From: Chlamydiota bacterium
GTDB taxonomy: Bacteria > Chlamydiota > Chlamydiia > Chlamydiales > Rhabdochlamydiaceae
DNA: 6,055 nucleotides
Assembly: GCA_016866585.1 (NCBI GenBank)
Contig: VGMB01000103.1
Location: forward strand, 1 to 6,055
Reading direction: 5' to 3'
Notes under the pieces: generated by a model
What the model saw: the letters and a program-made list of their open reading frames with translations, nothing else
Database searches by the model: none
What the model was told of the DNA's origin: nothing
Program-made: the position numbers and the translations under genes
Part shown: positions 1-5,307 of the stretch, piece by piece
How positions within the stretch are numbered: position 1 is the first letter of the stretch
How the letters are laid out: the number at the start of each line of letters is the position of its first letter

Positions 1-86
1 TCACCGTTGGGCTGTATTATAACGGAGAGTTCCAAGGCAACTACAGCGACCATAGCTACGGCGGACAAATACGCGTAGGCTTCTAA
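1..86 (+). CDS. C-terminal end of an autotransporter/Pmp-type outer-membrane beta-barrel protein (5' truncated)
   Basis: Only the last 27 codons (from base 3) and the TAA stop at 84-86 lie in the window; the gene enters from the left. The peptide begins TVGLYYNGEFQG and ends HSYGGQIRVGF. It has alternating hydrophobic and aromatic residues, a YxGEF-like strand, a short polar turn with a His, and a final strand ending in Phe. This is the usual ending of autotransporter beta-domains and chlamydial polymorphic membrane proteins, where the terminal Phe is the signal read by the BAM outer-membrane assembly machinery. The passenger domain is outside the window, so the type of surface protein cannot be told. 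A strong terminator follows 15 bases after the stop, so this is the last gene of its transcript. Another class of outer-membrane barrel is possible, since only two strands are visible. Confidence 0.7.
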   Translation, partial: TVGLYYNGEFQGNYSDHSYGGQIRVGF

Positions 87-101
87 CAGATGATTCTTAG
101 T

Positions 102-131
102 AGGGCGGTCATATCCTTGACCGCCCTTTTT
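102..131 (+). terminator. Rho-independent terminator after the barrel gene
   Basis: AGGGCGGTCA (102-111) and TGACCGCCCT (118-127) form a perfect 10-bp GC-rich stem around a 6-base loop. A short T run follows (128-131). It lies 15 bases after the stop of the upstream gene. On the minus strand the stem is not followed by a T run, so it should act on plus-strand transcripts only. Confidence 0.93.
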
Positions 132-161
132 CACCAAAAAAATATATATTGAGAATATTTA

Positions 162-190
162 TGCAAAATAGGTAAATAAAAAATTATAAG
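162..190 (+). promoter_or_regulatory. Possible sigma70-type promoter for the small gene at 215
   Basis: TATAAG at 185-190 matches five of six -10 consensus bases. A weak -35-like TGCAAA at 162-167 lies 17 bases upstream. Transcription would begin near 197 and give a short leader that still contains the Shine-Dalgarno at 206-210. An alternative -35 is TTGAGA at 149-154, paired with a poorer -10 near 173. Because a terminator sits just upstream, the gene needs its own promoter, but in such AT-rich DNA the exact placement is uncertain. Confidence 0.35.
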
Positions 191-214
191 ATCATTTTCA
201 TTTTTTGAGGATAT

Positions 215-619
215 ATGTCAGGAATAAATCGTTCCGAGCCTTCTACACAAGCTACACAAACTACACAAAAAACCGACAAAGAGATCCCTAAAAGTCTAAA
301 TGAAGAAAAAGCTAAAATATGTGCAGCAAAAAAACGAGTAGAACTTGCGCCCTCAAACAAAGGATACAAGATCCCTTTTGCGTCAAGCAAAGAAGAGCTA
401 GTAAATATCTCTGCTTTAAACACAGCTGAAAAAGTGGAAACTCTTCGCGCTCCAAGCAAAAAAAGAAGTCTGAAAGAACTAGCTGATGTTGCAAGCGTAA
501 TTGCTCCAAGCAAATTTCCAAAAACTAGCACATCAACCACACAGGAAAGAAAAAGATCTATCAATTTCCCCTGCCCGGAAGAACTTACTGCCAAAAAACT
601 AAAAAATCAGCTGACGTAA
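215..619 (+). CDS. Hypothetical Lys/Ser/Thr-rich 134-residue protein, effector-like composition
   Basis: I do not recognise this protein. The start is supported by TGAGG at 206-210, four bases before the ATG. The protein is strongly hydrophilic, with no membrane segment and no cleavable signal peptide. Residues 1-20 are rich in Ser, Thr and Gln and include three x-T-Q triplets encoded by a 9-bp tandem repeat. A short motif recurs four times: APSNK (45-49), ASSKE (56-60), APSKK (79-83) and APSKF (97-101). Basic clusters occur at KKRSLK (82-87) and ERKRS (111-115). Low complexity, a Ser/Thr-rich N-terminus and basic patches suggest a disordered protein and would suit a type III secreted effector, but that is inference. 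The gene is bounded upstream by a terminator, and its last 13 bases overlap the convergent rlmI end. An opposite-strand reading of 136 codons (184-594) needs a TTG start without a Shine-Dalgarno and is less credible. Confidence 0.6.
   Translation: MSGINRSEPSTQATQTTQKTDKEIPKSLNEEKAKICAAKKRVELAPSNKGYKIPFASSKEELVNISALNTAEKVETLRAPSKKRSLKELADVASVIAPSKFPKTSTSTTQERKRSINFPCPEELTAKKLKNQLT
242..268 (+). repeat. 9-bp in-frame tandem repeat, three copies
   Basis: CTACACAA recurs at 243-250, 252-259 and 261-268, giving a strict 9-base period. In the frame of the 134-residue protein each unit encodes x-T-Q (STQ, ATQ, TTQ). A gain or loss of units would keep the frame, so this site could vary in length between strains without destroying the protein. 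Confidence 0.8.
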
Positions 620-1782
620 AGAACTAAGCTTTTCAAATAGTCTCCTTCAGGATGATACAGGGATAAAGGATGATCCGCAGATAGTATATGGTGTTGTAGT
701 ATCCTTAAGTCTCTTTTCGTCTCTGATCCAGCTTGAAATACAATCTTCTGGAATGAGTCTTTATCTATAAAGTAAGAGCAAGAAGATGTAAGGACTATCG
801 TACCCTTTTTAACCTTAGAAAGAACGAGGCTATTAAGACGGCGGTAGCCATTTGTGGCCGACTCAATGTCTTTTCTTTTTTTAGCAAAAGCCGGTGGATC
901 TATGATGACGATATCATAGTCCCAGTCTTTCTCTTCTAGTAAGAAGTCAAACACATCCGCTGCGACAACGGTATGACTGTCGGATGGATATTGATTTAAG
1001 TGGGTATTCTTTGCTGCGTATTTACATGCTGTCTCGGAAATATCTACGCTCGTCACATGAGAAGCTCCCCCTTTTAATGCATACAGAGAAAATCCCCCCG
1101 TGTAAGCAAAACAGTTCAAAACCTTCTTATCCTTAGAAAAATCTGCAATGAGACGCCTCATCTCTCTATGATCAAGAAATAATCCTGTCTTTTGTCCTTC
1201 AACAAGCGATACAAAGAACTGAACGCCATTTTCTTCAACGATCACCTCTTCTACAGGCTCACCGAAAAGGTAGCCCTGAAAGGGATCCAACCCTTCCATA
1301 TCCCTTGCCGACGATACGGATTTCTCATAGATGCAGCGCGGAGTAAAAATATCAATTAGGTTCTTTATCACTAATTTCTTTAGCTTGTCCATGCCGCAGG
1401 TATTGACCTGTATTACATACACATCATCATACTTATCTACAACTAACCCTGGAAGGCCATCAGCCTCCGAGTTGATCAATCTAAAGCAGTTGGTGTCAGC
1501 ACGCATGACACTCTTTCTAAGGAGATGAGCTTCATGTATCTTTGATTTAATAATAGACTCTATATCTTCCTGAGAAAAGCTGAGAATTCTACCAGCAATC
1601 GAGTTGTCAGGATGAAAGTACCCTCTAGCTAAAAACTGACCCGATGAAGAATACACATCGGCAATGTCACCAGGAGCCATCACAGGAAACTGGTCTATGG
1701 CACCTGAAAATATCCACGGATGCCTGTTAACAACAACAGACTTTTCTTTTCCAGGCTTTAGCACTACTCTTGGGTATTTCAT
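607..1782 (-). CDS. rlmI: 23S rRNA (cytosine-5) methyltransferase, RlmI family
   Basis: Class I SAM-dependent methyltransferase of the RlmI/YccW family; E. coli RlmI makes m5C1962 in 23S rRNA. The 391 residues are close to the usual length (E. coli 396). An N-terminal PUA RNA-binding domain (about 1-75) carries the family marks GKEKSVVVNRHPWIFSGAI (11-29) and LARGYFHP (51-58). The linking domain holds SEADGLPGLVVDKY (105-118), then GQKTGLFLDHREMR (196-209). The Rossmann methyltransferase domain shows motif I NCFAYTGGFSLYA (223-235), the acidic SAM-ribose position VDIS (246-249), IDPPAF (294-299), and TSSCS (332-336) with the likely catalytic Cys335. The C-terminal HPEGDYLK (377-384) is also typical. 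The start is the ATG that directly abuts the rimO stop; an AGG inside the end of rimO can serve as Shine-Dalgarno. It is the second gene of a rimO-rlmI operon. The exact target base in this organism is inferred from the family; other m5C specificities in COG1092 are possible. Confidence 0.9.
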   Translation of the reverse strand: MKYPRVVLKPGKEKSVVVNRHPWIFSGAIDQFPVMAPGDIADVYSSSGQFLARGYFHPDNSIAGRILSFSQEDIESIIKSKIHEAHLLRKSVMRADTNCFRLINSEADGLPGLVVDKYDDVYVIQVNTCGMDKLKKLVIKNLIDIFTPRCIYEKSVSSARDMEGLDPFQGYLFGEPVEEVIVEENGVQFFVSLVEGQKTGLFLDHREMRRLIADFSKDKKVLNCFAYTGGFSLYALKGGASHVTSVDISETACKYAAKNTHLNQYPSDSHTVVAADVFDFLLEEKDWDYDIVIIDPPAFAKKRKDIESATNGYRRLNSLVLSKVKKGTIVLTSSCSYFIDKDSFQKIVFQAGSETKRDLRILQHHILSADHPLSLYHPEGDYLKSLVLYVS

Positions 1783-3192
1783 CTAGCCTGCTATCATTAA
1801 AGGTTGAGATGCTTTTTTTGCTTTTTTAGGTTCTTTTGTAAAGCATGGAGCGATCACAGCGCCAATAAGATCGTAGTCTGCAACCTGAGTGATCTCCACT
1901 TCATACACTTTACCAAATTCCGTGACCTTACGTCCGTCGTTGATGATCACTTGACCGTCAATATCAGGGCACTGTCCATAGAAACGCCCACGCATGAGGA
2001 ACTGAGATTCTGGGTGATATCCTTCAACAACAACCTTAAGCTTCTGACCGATATATTTACGGTTGTGCTTACGCAAAACTTTCATCTGGGTGCTAGCTAG
2101 CTTCTCAAAACGCTCTTTTTTCACCTCTTCACTGATGTGACCATCCATCTTTGCTGAAGCAGACTCTTCCTCTTTTGAGTACTGGAATATACCGATGTTA
2201 TCAAGAGGATACTTCTTAACAAAGGAGACAAGCTCTTCAAATTGTTCTTGAGTTTCTCCAGGGAATCCTACCATAAGACTCGTTCTTATGACCATAGAAG
2301 GGATTTCTTGTCTTAGCTTTGTGACGATATCAATAATTTGTTCTTTTGAGGTCTTCCTCTTCATGTTTTTCAACACTTCATTGTTGATATGTTGCATGGG
2401 CATATCAACATATTTGCATATACGATCATCACTTTTGATAATTTCAATAAGCTCATCGGTGATCTCATCCGGATAAAGGTAGAGCAAGCGGAGCCAAAAG
2501 TCTTTATTTATCTTAAGAATTTCCTTAAGCAGCGTCTCTAGACCCGGCTTATCTTTGGTTTCTTTGCCCCAGTCACCAAGATCTTGAGCAATAAGGATGA
2601 TTTCGTGTACACCTTGATCAAGTAGCAACTGAAACTCTTTAAGAACCTGCTCAATAGACTTACTCTTAAGGGTTCCTTTAATCTTTGGAATTATACAAAA
2701 GGCGCACTGCTTTGCACATCCTTCAGCGATCTTAAGATAGGCGTATTGCTTTGGCGTGGAAAGAGTCCTTGGGACTTCACCCATTTGCAGATAGCTCTTA
2801 GCGCTCGTTACAGCCTCGCCCGCATCAGGCGCTTGGATGGCCTCGAGAATTTTCTCAACATCTCCAGAGCCAAGATAATAATGAATGTCATTGAATTTTT
2901 CTTTAAGCTCGTCTTTATGTTTTTGCACCATGCAGCCAGCAACGATAACTTTCGCTGTTTTCTTTTTTTCATCTATCATCCATTGGATGGTATCACAAGA
3001 CTCTTGCCTGGACGAAGCTAAGAAACCGCATGTATTTACTACTAAATAATCAGCCTCTTTTGTATCTGCAGTTATTTCATAACCTGCTTTAAGCAGAATG
3101 CCTATCATTACTTCAGAATCAACAAGGTTTCTTGCGCAACCAAGGCTTGTAAAATGGATCTTATTACCGAGAAGGGCTGATTTATTTTTCAT
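1783..3192 (-). CDS. rimO: Ribosomal protein S12 methylthiotransferase RimO
   Basis: Radical-SAM methylthiotransferase that adds a methylthio group to the beta-carbon of a conserved Asp of ribosomal protein S12 (Asp88/89), using two 4Fe-4S clusters. The N-terminal UPF0004 domain has the three cluster cysteines in SLGCARNLVDSE (Cys19), NTCGF (Cys55) and AGCM (Cys87). The radical-SAM cluster is EGCAKQCAFC (Cys159, Cys163, Cys166). Later core motifs are LYLYP (237-241), DMPMQH (263-268), GFPGETQEQF (309-318) and FQYSKEEES (336-344). A TRAM domain (about 380-450) contains IDGQVIINDG (411-420) and ends with ADYDLIG (438-444). The NLVDSE and DYDLIG motifs favour RimO over MiaB or MtaB. The 469 residues exceed E. 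coli RimO (441), partly through a Lys/Ala-rich tail of about 20 residues. AAGGAA at 3198-3203, five bases before the ATG, supports the start. It heads the rimO-rlmI operon. Confidence 0.95.
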   Translation of the reverse strand: MKNKSALLGNKIHFTSLGCARNLVDSEVMIGILLKAGYEITADTKEADYLVVNTCGFLASSRQESCDTIQWMIDEKKKTAKVIVAGCMVQKHKDELKEKFNDIHYYLGSGDVEKILEAIQAPDAGEAVTSAKSYLQMGEVPRTLSTPKQYAYLKIAEGCAKQCAFCIIPKIKGTLKSKSIEQVLKEFQLLLDQGVHEIILIAQDLGDWGKETKDKPGLETLLKEILKINKDFWLRLLYLYPDEITDELIEIIKSDDRICKYVDMPMQHINNEVLKNMKRKTSKEQIIDIVTKLRQEIPSMVIRTSLMVGFPGETQEQFEELVSFVKKYPLDNIGIFQYSKEEESASAKMDGHISEEVKKERFEKLASTQMKVLRKHNRKYIGQKLKVVVEGYHPESQFLMRGRFYGQCPDIDGQVIINDGRKVTEFGKVYEVEITQVADYDLIGAVIAPCFTKEPKKAKKASQPLMIAG

Positions 3193-3220
3193 AGTATTTC
3201 CTTATCAAAAAATCAAGAAA

Positions 3221-3249
3221 AGTATAGACCTTTTTTAGTTTAAACTCCA
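3221..3249 (-). promoter_or_regulatory. Probable promoter of the rimO-rlmI operon
   Basis: Read on the minus strand, TATACT (3226-3221) matches five of six -10 bases. TGGAGT (3249-3244) is a poor -35 with a 17-base spacer. The start of transcription would be near 3214, giving a leader of about 20 bases with the rimO Shine-Dalgarno. Its position just downstream of a minus-strand terminator supports a separate promoter here. Confidence 0.45.
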
Positions 3250-3273
3250 CTTTTTCTTAAAATCCCAACAATT

Positions 3274-3299
3274 AAAAAGCTCTCTTTACTAAAGAGAGC
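3274..3299 (-). terminator. Rho-independent terminator reading toward rimO, with no obvious source gene
   Basis: GCTCTCTTT (3279-3287) and AAAGAGAGC (3291-3299) form a perfect 9-bp stem with a 3-base loop. On the minus strand five T follow at once (complement of 3278-3274), which is the textbook layout. On the plus strand the T run starts only four bases after the stem (3304-3308), so weaker bidirectional use is possible. It would stop minus-strand transcripts coming from the right before they reach the rimO promoter. No intact minus-strand gene is visible to its right in this window. Confidence 0.75.
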
Positions 3300-3473
3300 A
3301 TCATTTTTAAAATCAAATTTAACACCCAAAGACGCTTGCATTAACTTTTAAATATAAAATTAACATCTACTTGAACATTCTTATACTAAACAAAACACCA
3401 AACCGCATCTTATGGAAATCAACCCGTTTCTATAAACCTACAAATGCAACGCCTAGATCAACTTAAAAACTAA

Positions 3474-3584
3474 AAAATGGAGAATTGCAAAGAAAGAATG
3501 TCCTATCTAACTGCGTTTGGCAACTACCACATGAATGAATATCTTACTGAAAATAAGAAATCGTTTAGACTCAAACACTATTAA
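3474..3584 (+). pseudogene. C-terminal remnant of a paralog of the 427-residue gene
   Basis: A frame opening after an in-frame TAA (3471-3473) and ending at TAA 3582-3584 encodes about 36 residues, including an ATG at 3477. Its end matches the end of the intact neighbour without gaps. MNEYLTENKKSFRLK aligns with MDEFLTEYKNSFELK, and over the 26 residues starting at the shared RM-Met, 14 are identical (compare 3498-3575 with 5024-5101). Upstream of the TAA the same frame reads MQRLDQLKN, which recalls IERSIYQAHN of the paralog with one residue deleted. The stop may therefore be a mutation inside a former gene. The bulk of the gene, including its family core, is missing. Most likely it is the surviving 3' end of an older tandem copy after deletion. 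Expression as a small protein cannot be excluded but is unlikely, as no Shine-Dalgarno is seen. Confidence 0.75.
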
Positions 3585-3758
3585 ACAGCCCAACTTTGGA
3601 CGCAGCAAGCAAAGCCTCAGAGTCTACACTATACAGCTGAATACTCATGAAAGATCTTAAGATTATTTTATACCCAAAAAAGATCAATCTAAAATCATTT
3701 CCTTATTAAGGTTATGTCATTTTTTGAAGTAAAATTTAAGAAAAACCCTACATGTTAT

Positions 3759-3784
3759 ATTAATTTTTGAAATTCAAAATTAAT
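3759..3784. repeat. AT-rich inverted repeat overlapping the promoter of the 427-residue gene
   Basis: ATTAATTTTTGAA (3759-3771) and TTCAAAATTAAT (3773-3784) are complementary over 12 bases with one extra T in the left arm, centred on 3772. The right arm contains the proposed -35 element. It could be a binding site for a dimeric regulator or a weak hairpin; chance is possible in such AT-rich sequence. Confidence 0.4.
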
Positions 3785-3802
3785 AAAGCATTCAAATATA
3801 CT
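3773..3802 (+). promoter_or_regulatory. Probable promoter of the 427-residue gene
   Basis: The -35-like TTCAAA (3773-3778) and -10-like TATACT (3797-3802) are separated by 18 bases, matching four and five of six consensus bases. The predicted start near 3809 leaves a leader of about 25 bases. The same TTCAAA, also within an AAATTCAAA context, is found in front of the paralog at 5308. Confidence 0.45.
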
Positions 3803-3833
3803 ACTTAGAAAAAAAATCAAATTACAGAAAACA

Positions 3834-5117
3834 ATGACAACTTACTCACCTTCCGGATTCACCAGAAACGATCATCGAGCGTTCGCTTTTGGCCATACTA
3901 CTCCAACAGATCAAGAACAGTATATCGAAAAGGCAAATGAAAAAATCAGAACTATAACAACTGTCATGAAAAGATCTATTGAAAACAATATAGACTGTTT
4001 TTCAAGCTGTCTGCAGATTGCAAGCAACTCACGACGAACAATAGCACAGAGGGTAGAACAAAGAAATGCTGATATAAAAGGAAAGCAATACCACAAAGAA
4101 ACCTGCGAGTTCGGTCTATCTCGCCTCAAAGAAAATCCCAATACATATCATCTTTTGCTGGGCGGAGTCTACTCCGAAATTAGCGCGGTTGTCGCAGATA
4201 GCATAAGGCAATCTCTGTACTTAAACTCTAACTTTAAGGCCTTCATCCATAAAATTCCACATCATGATTTGAAAACGGCTGCTACAGAAAATGTAAAAAC
4301 CTCCCCATCCAGGCTGGATCTTCAAGTAGACTGGGACTTCTTTACCTTAAGGCAATCCTGTGAGCCATTTGAATCTATGAGCCACATGCTTTTAAAAAAT
4401 GAGTCCTTTAACAAAAGCTTTATAGAGTTTAAAAAGAAAGTCTCCTTATTAAAGGATTTTACACAACTAAAAAGCCAAGGGGAAGATATAGCAAGAACTG
4501 CTCAAAAAACCATAAAGTCCTTAAGAGAGCAAAGACCACAATTTTATGAAAAAAACTGGAACCTTATTCTTCTGGATATTTTTAAGGAAAACATCGCAAC
4601 GTGTATTAAAGAAAAAAACTTCCCATTTACAATCACAGCATTTGCTATCGGATCTCTCAAATACTCGATTGACTGTGAGGAATCTAAAATTCTCACAAAA
4701 TATATAACCTACATTGCAAGTGATCATAACAACAGTGAAGAAAAAATCCTTAGAAAAATAAACACTCGTCCTATCATTCTCCTCGGCCATCAAGATGTTA
4801 CTGATATTGAACACACCTTAAATGACGCTAAAAAACTGTTTAAACAAGCCCTTTCGTGGAGTATTGAAGAGGGAGTAACTTTTCTTAAAGAAACAGTCGG
4901 AGCAATGATGTATCTACTTGCCCATAACCATAGAGAAGCTCGTGGCTCTGCTGCGGAAAGTGAATGGATAGAGCGATCCATTTATCAAGCTCACAACTTC
5001 GATATGGTTTGCACACAAGATCGTATGCCTGATCTAATTGCTTTTAGTAAATTTGACATGGATGAGTTTCTAACAGAATACAAAAACTCCTTTGAGCTTA
5101 AACTAATTTCAAAATAA
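3834..5117 (+). CDS. Unrecognised 427-residue protein, full-length member of a tandem paralog family (possible secreted effector)
   Basis: I do not recognise a known domain. The protein is soluble-looking, mostly helical and Lys/Glu/Ser-rich, with no membrane segment or cleavable signal peptide. Residues 50-137 align without gaps to the next gene (residues 57-144) with about 33 of 88 identical. Shared marks are EQR (75-77), TCxFGxSR (90-97), LGGxY (109-113) and a later LxLQxxWxF (161-169). The N-terminus also shares HRxxAFxH-x4-DQ (14-27), which supports the ATG at 3834 although no good Shine-Dalgarno precedes it (CAGAAAACA). The C-terminal part has a striking HNHREARGSAAESEW motif (364-378) and ends with DMDEFLTEYKNSFELK (408-423), the segment kept by the upstream remnant. 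The Ser/Thr-containing N-terminus and lineage-specific duplication would fit a type III secreted effector, which is inference only. It is not a Fic motif. Confidence 0.85.
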   Translation: MTTYSPSGFTRNDHRAFAFGHTTPTDQEQYIEKANEKIRTITTVMKRSIENNIDCFSSCLQIASNSRRTIAQRVEQRNADIKGKQYHKETCEFGLSRLKENPNTYHLLLGGVYSEISAVVADSIRQSLYLNSNFKAFIHKIPHHDLKTAATENVKTSPSRLDLQVDWDFFTLRQSCEPFESMSHMLLKNESFNKSFIEFKKKVSLLKDFTQLKSQGEDIARTAQKTIKSLREQRPQFYEKNWNLILLDIFKENIATCIKEKNFPFTITAFAIGSLKYSIDCEESKILTKYITYIASDHNNSEEKILRKINTRPIILLGHQDVTDIEHTLNDAKKLFKQALSWSIEEGVTFLKETVGAMMYLLAHNHREARGSAAESEWIERSIYQAHNFDMVCTQDRMPDLIAFSKFDMDEFLTEYKNSFELKLISK

Positions 5118-5124
5118 TTATTAA

Positions 5125-5155
5125 AGCACAGCTTGCTGATATAGCCTGTTGTGCT
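5125..5155 (+). terminator. Weak hairpin after the 427-residue gene
   Basis: AGCACA (5125-5130) pairs with TGTGCT (5150-5155), with GCT/AGC inside (5131-5133 and 5143-5145) and a bulge. It starts seven bases after the stop codon, a typical terminator position. The following sequence AGAGCCTTTCT has only a poor T run, so termination would be inefficient and read-through into the next paralog is possible. Confidence 0.3.
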
Positions 5156-5245
5156 AGAGCCTTTCTAAAATCAAACCAACTCCTTTTAAATCATAAGCAT
5201 CTTCTCGGCAACATGCGCAAATATTAAATATTAATAAATAATAAA

Positions 5246-5274
5246 TTCAAATTAAATGCAAAATAAATTACAAT
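5246..5274 (+). promoter_or_regulatory. Probable promoter of the second paralog
   Basis: TTCAAA (5246-5251) and TACAAT (5269-5274), spaced by 17 bases, match four of six and five of six sigma70 consensus bases. The predicted start near 5281 leaves a leader of about 27 bases containing the Shine-Dalgarno. The surrounding DNA is almost pure A/T. The -35 is identical to that proposed for the preceding paralog. Confidence 0.5.
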
Positions 5275-5296
5275 AATCAATTAATAATAATGACAT

Positions 5297-5303
5297 AAGG
5301 GGA
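5297..5303 (+). promoter_or_regulatory. Strong Shine-Dalgarno deciding the start at 5308
   Basis: AAGGGGA lies four bases before ATG 5308-5310. It is the clearest ribosome-binding site in the paralog array and contrasts with the near absence of one before the 427-residue gene, which suggests different translation levels for the two paralogs. Confidence 0.75.
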
Positions 5304-5307
5304 TTAA

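Larger units (their letters stand above)
3300..3833. other. AT-rich degraded intergenic region with a gene remnant
   Basis: About 530 bases without an intact gene. The region contains the C-terminal remnant of the downstream gene family (3474-3584), a perfect ATCTTAAGAT palindrome (3654-3663), a weak CCTT/AAGG hairpin (3701-3711), and an AT-rich inverted repeat (3759-3784) overlapping the promoter of the 427-residue gene. Reading frames elsewhere in it are short. A plus-strand frame near 3364-3425 (HLLEH...) faintly recalls YLLAH of the intact paralog and may be more of the same decayed gene, but that match is too weak to annotate. On the minus strand a TATAAAAT box (3672-3665) could start a transcript ending at the terminator at 3274. 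Confidence 0.5.

Noticed and set aside
184..594. 136-codon minus-strand frame opposite the small gene at 215
   Set aside because: It needs a TTG start without a Shine-Dalgarno and is the antisense of a plus-strand frame that has a good ribosome-binding site at correct spacing.
1804..3021. Several plus-strand frames of 60-100 codons inside rimO
   Set aside because: They are opposite-strand shadows of a gene with complete conserved motifs, without ribosome-binding sites.
3364..3425. Plus-strand fragment HLLEHSYTK... as further remains of the decayed paralog (YLLAHNHRE)
   Set aside because: Only the L-L-x-H pattern agrees, and a frameshift of about 20 extra bases is needed to join it to the clear remnant. 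Too weak to include in the pseudogene.
3571..3648. 25-codon minus-strand frame starting MSIQLYSVDSEALL in the intergenic region
   Set aside because: It looks protein-like, but it is very short, has no Shine-Dalgarno and overlaps the antisense of the pseudogene end. It is not enough to call a gene.
3654..3663. Perfect palindrome ATCTTAAGAT as a terminator for the pseudogene
   Set aside because: It has no loop and is not followed by a clean T run. A 10-base palindrome in AT-rich DNA can arise by chance.
4923..4967. Fic/AMPylation domain in the 427-residue protein
   Set aside because: The motif has His and Arg residues but lacks the HxFx(D/E)GN(G/K)R order required for Fic proteins.
161..5265. 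The 10-mer ATGCAAAATA upstream of both the small gene (161-170) and the second paralog (5256-5265) as a shared regulatory site
   Set aside because: A single A/T-rich 10-mer shared between AT-rich leaders is weak evidence, and it is not found ahead of the 427-residue gene.
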